A stretch of DNA of 5,336 nt from Thermoproteota archaeon (GTDB lineage: Archaea > Thermoproteota > Methanomethylicia > Culexarchaeales > Culexmicrobiaceae). Positions 4,741 through 5,336 of the stretch are shown here, piece by piece (within the stretch, counting starts at the first letter, position 1; the number at the start of each line of letters is the position of its first letter). The notes under the pieces were generated by a model. That model ran no database searches. It saw only the letters and a list, made by a program, of their open reading frames with translations, and was not told the origin of the DNA. Both the position numbers and the translations under genes were made by a program. Location of the stretch: contig QMQW01000029.1 in the NCBI GenBank assembly GCA_003650625.1, positions 1 through 5,336 on the forward strand. The letters are read 5' to 3'.

Positions 4741-5336
4741 ATGAGCAGCCCCTCTAGAGAAAGGTGGAGCTCCAACTTCAGTGAATGGTATAGGGAAGTC
4801 CTAGACGGCGCCGAACTCTACGACTACAGGTACCCCCTAAAAGGCTGCGGAGTTTGGAGGCCCTACGGCTTCAAGCTTAGACGCAATGTCTTGAAAATCC
4901 TACGGAGCCTACTAGATTCAACTGGACATGAAGAAATTCTACTTCCACTACTCATTCCAGAAACACTTCTAGCTAAGGAAGCTGCGCACGTGCGCGGATT
5001 TGAAGGTCAAGTGTACTGGGTTACGAGGGGAGGATTCGACGAGCTCGATGTCAAACTAGCCTTGAGGCCAACTAGCGAAACAGCTCTAGCTCCCATGCTC
5101 AAACTATGGGTTAAAGCGCACACGGACCTACCGCTAAAAATCTACCAAGTAGTAAGCGTCTTTAGATACGAAACAAAAGCAACACGCCCACTCATTAGAG
5201 TTAGAGAAATAACGACGTTTAAGGAGGCGCATACGGCGCACGCATCACTTGAAGACGCTGAAAGACAAGTAAAAGAGGCGGTTGAAATTTATAGTAAGTT
5301 CTTCGATCAGCTTGGAGTACCCTACGCAATAAGCGT
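4741..5336 (+). CDS. proS: Prolyl-tRNA synthetase, archaeal/eukaryotic type, C-terminal part beyond window
   Basis: The reading frame begins at ATG 4741, 6 nt after GAGG, and stays open to the right edge (198 full codons). The N-terminus [21 protein letters not shown] (about 15-35) and [14 protein letters not shown] (37-50) are typical of archaeal/eukaryotic-type Pro[13 protein letters not shown] (109-119) is the class II signature for the proline site. Motif 2 is seen as [17 protein letters not shown] (140-156), followed by [10 protein letters not shown] (158-167). The enzyme charges tRNA-Pro with proline in the cytoplasm, using ATP. No bacterial-type editing (INS) insertion is seen in the visible part, as expected for this type; motif 3 and the anticodon-binding domain are outside the window. 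It is divergent from the hydrogenase operon and functionally unrelated to it. Confidence 0.97.
   Translation, partial: MSSPSRERWSSNFSEWYREVLDGAELYDYRYPLKGCGVWRPYGFKLRRNVLKILRSLLDSTGHEEILLPLLIPETLLAKEAAHVRGFEGQVYWVTRGGFDELDVKLALRPTSETALAPMLKLWVKAHTDLPLKIYQVVSVFRYETKATRPLIRVREITTFKEAHTAHASLEDAERQVKEAVEIYSKFFDQLGVPYAIS

Noticed and set aside
1..5336. CRISPR array, insertion sequence or other mobile element
   Set aside because: No direct repeats with regular spacing, no transposase-like frame and no terminal inverted repeats were seen; coding density and codon use look even across the window.

Overview
This window comes from an archaeon, most likely a thermophilic member of the Thermoproteota or a related uncultivated lineage; the phylum is inference. 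The archaeal signs are an archaeal/eukaryotic-type prolyl-tRNA synthetase, an endonuclease Q homologue, a BRE/TATA-like promoter, heavy use of GTG and TTG starts, and a ferredoxin-type group 4 hydrogenase operon. No rRNA, tRNA, insertion sequence or CRISPR array was seen.

Layout. Positions 1-816 (minus strand) hold most of an endonuclease Q (EndoQ) gene whose C-terminal end lies beyond the left edge. Positions 817-910 are a short gap with T-runs and a possible promoter. Positions 911-4627 (minus strand) are a tightly coupled six-gene operon, transcribed from right to left. Its order is NuoA-like, small subunit (NuoB-like), NuoC-like, catalytic large subunit (NuoD-like), NuoH-like and NuoI-like; five of the six junctions either overlap by 4 bp or sit 1 bp apart. 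Positions 4628-4740 are a divergent promoter region centred on a perfect 12-bp palindrome that contains TTATAA. Positions 4741-5336 (plus strand) are the first 198 codons of proS, cut by the right edge.

The main point is the identity of the operon. It has the gene order of the complex I core (A-B-C-D-H-I). However, the large subunit keeps all four nickel-ligating cysteines (CGIC at 66-69 and DPCxxC at 356-359) and a 35-residue tail after DPCxxCTER that looks cleavable. The small subunit has the hydrogenase CxxC pattern instead of the CC of NuoB. It should therefore be a group 4 (Ech/Mbh/Hyc-type) membrane-bound [NiFe]-hydrogenase, probably coupling ferredoxin oxidation to H2 production or the reverse, and not a quinone reductase.

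Two features are unusual. The operon carries a NuoA-like subunit, normally a mark of complex I. It also has no antiporter-like subunit (NuoL/M/N, EchA or MbhH type) anywhere in the window, and unrelated genes flank it on both sides. The pumping subunits are either encoded elsewhere or absent. The flanking proS and EndoQ genes are housekeeping and DNA-repair functions with no obvious link to the hydrogenase.
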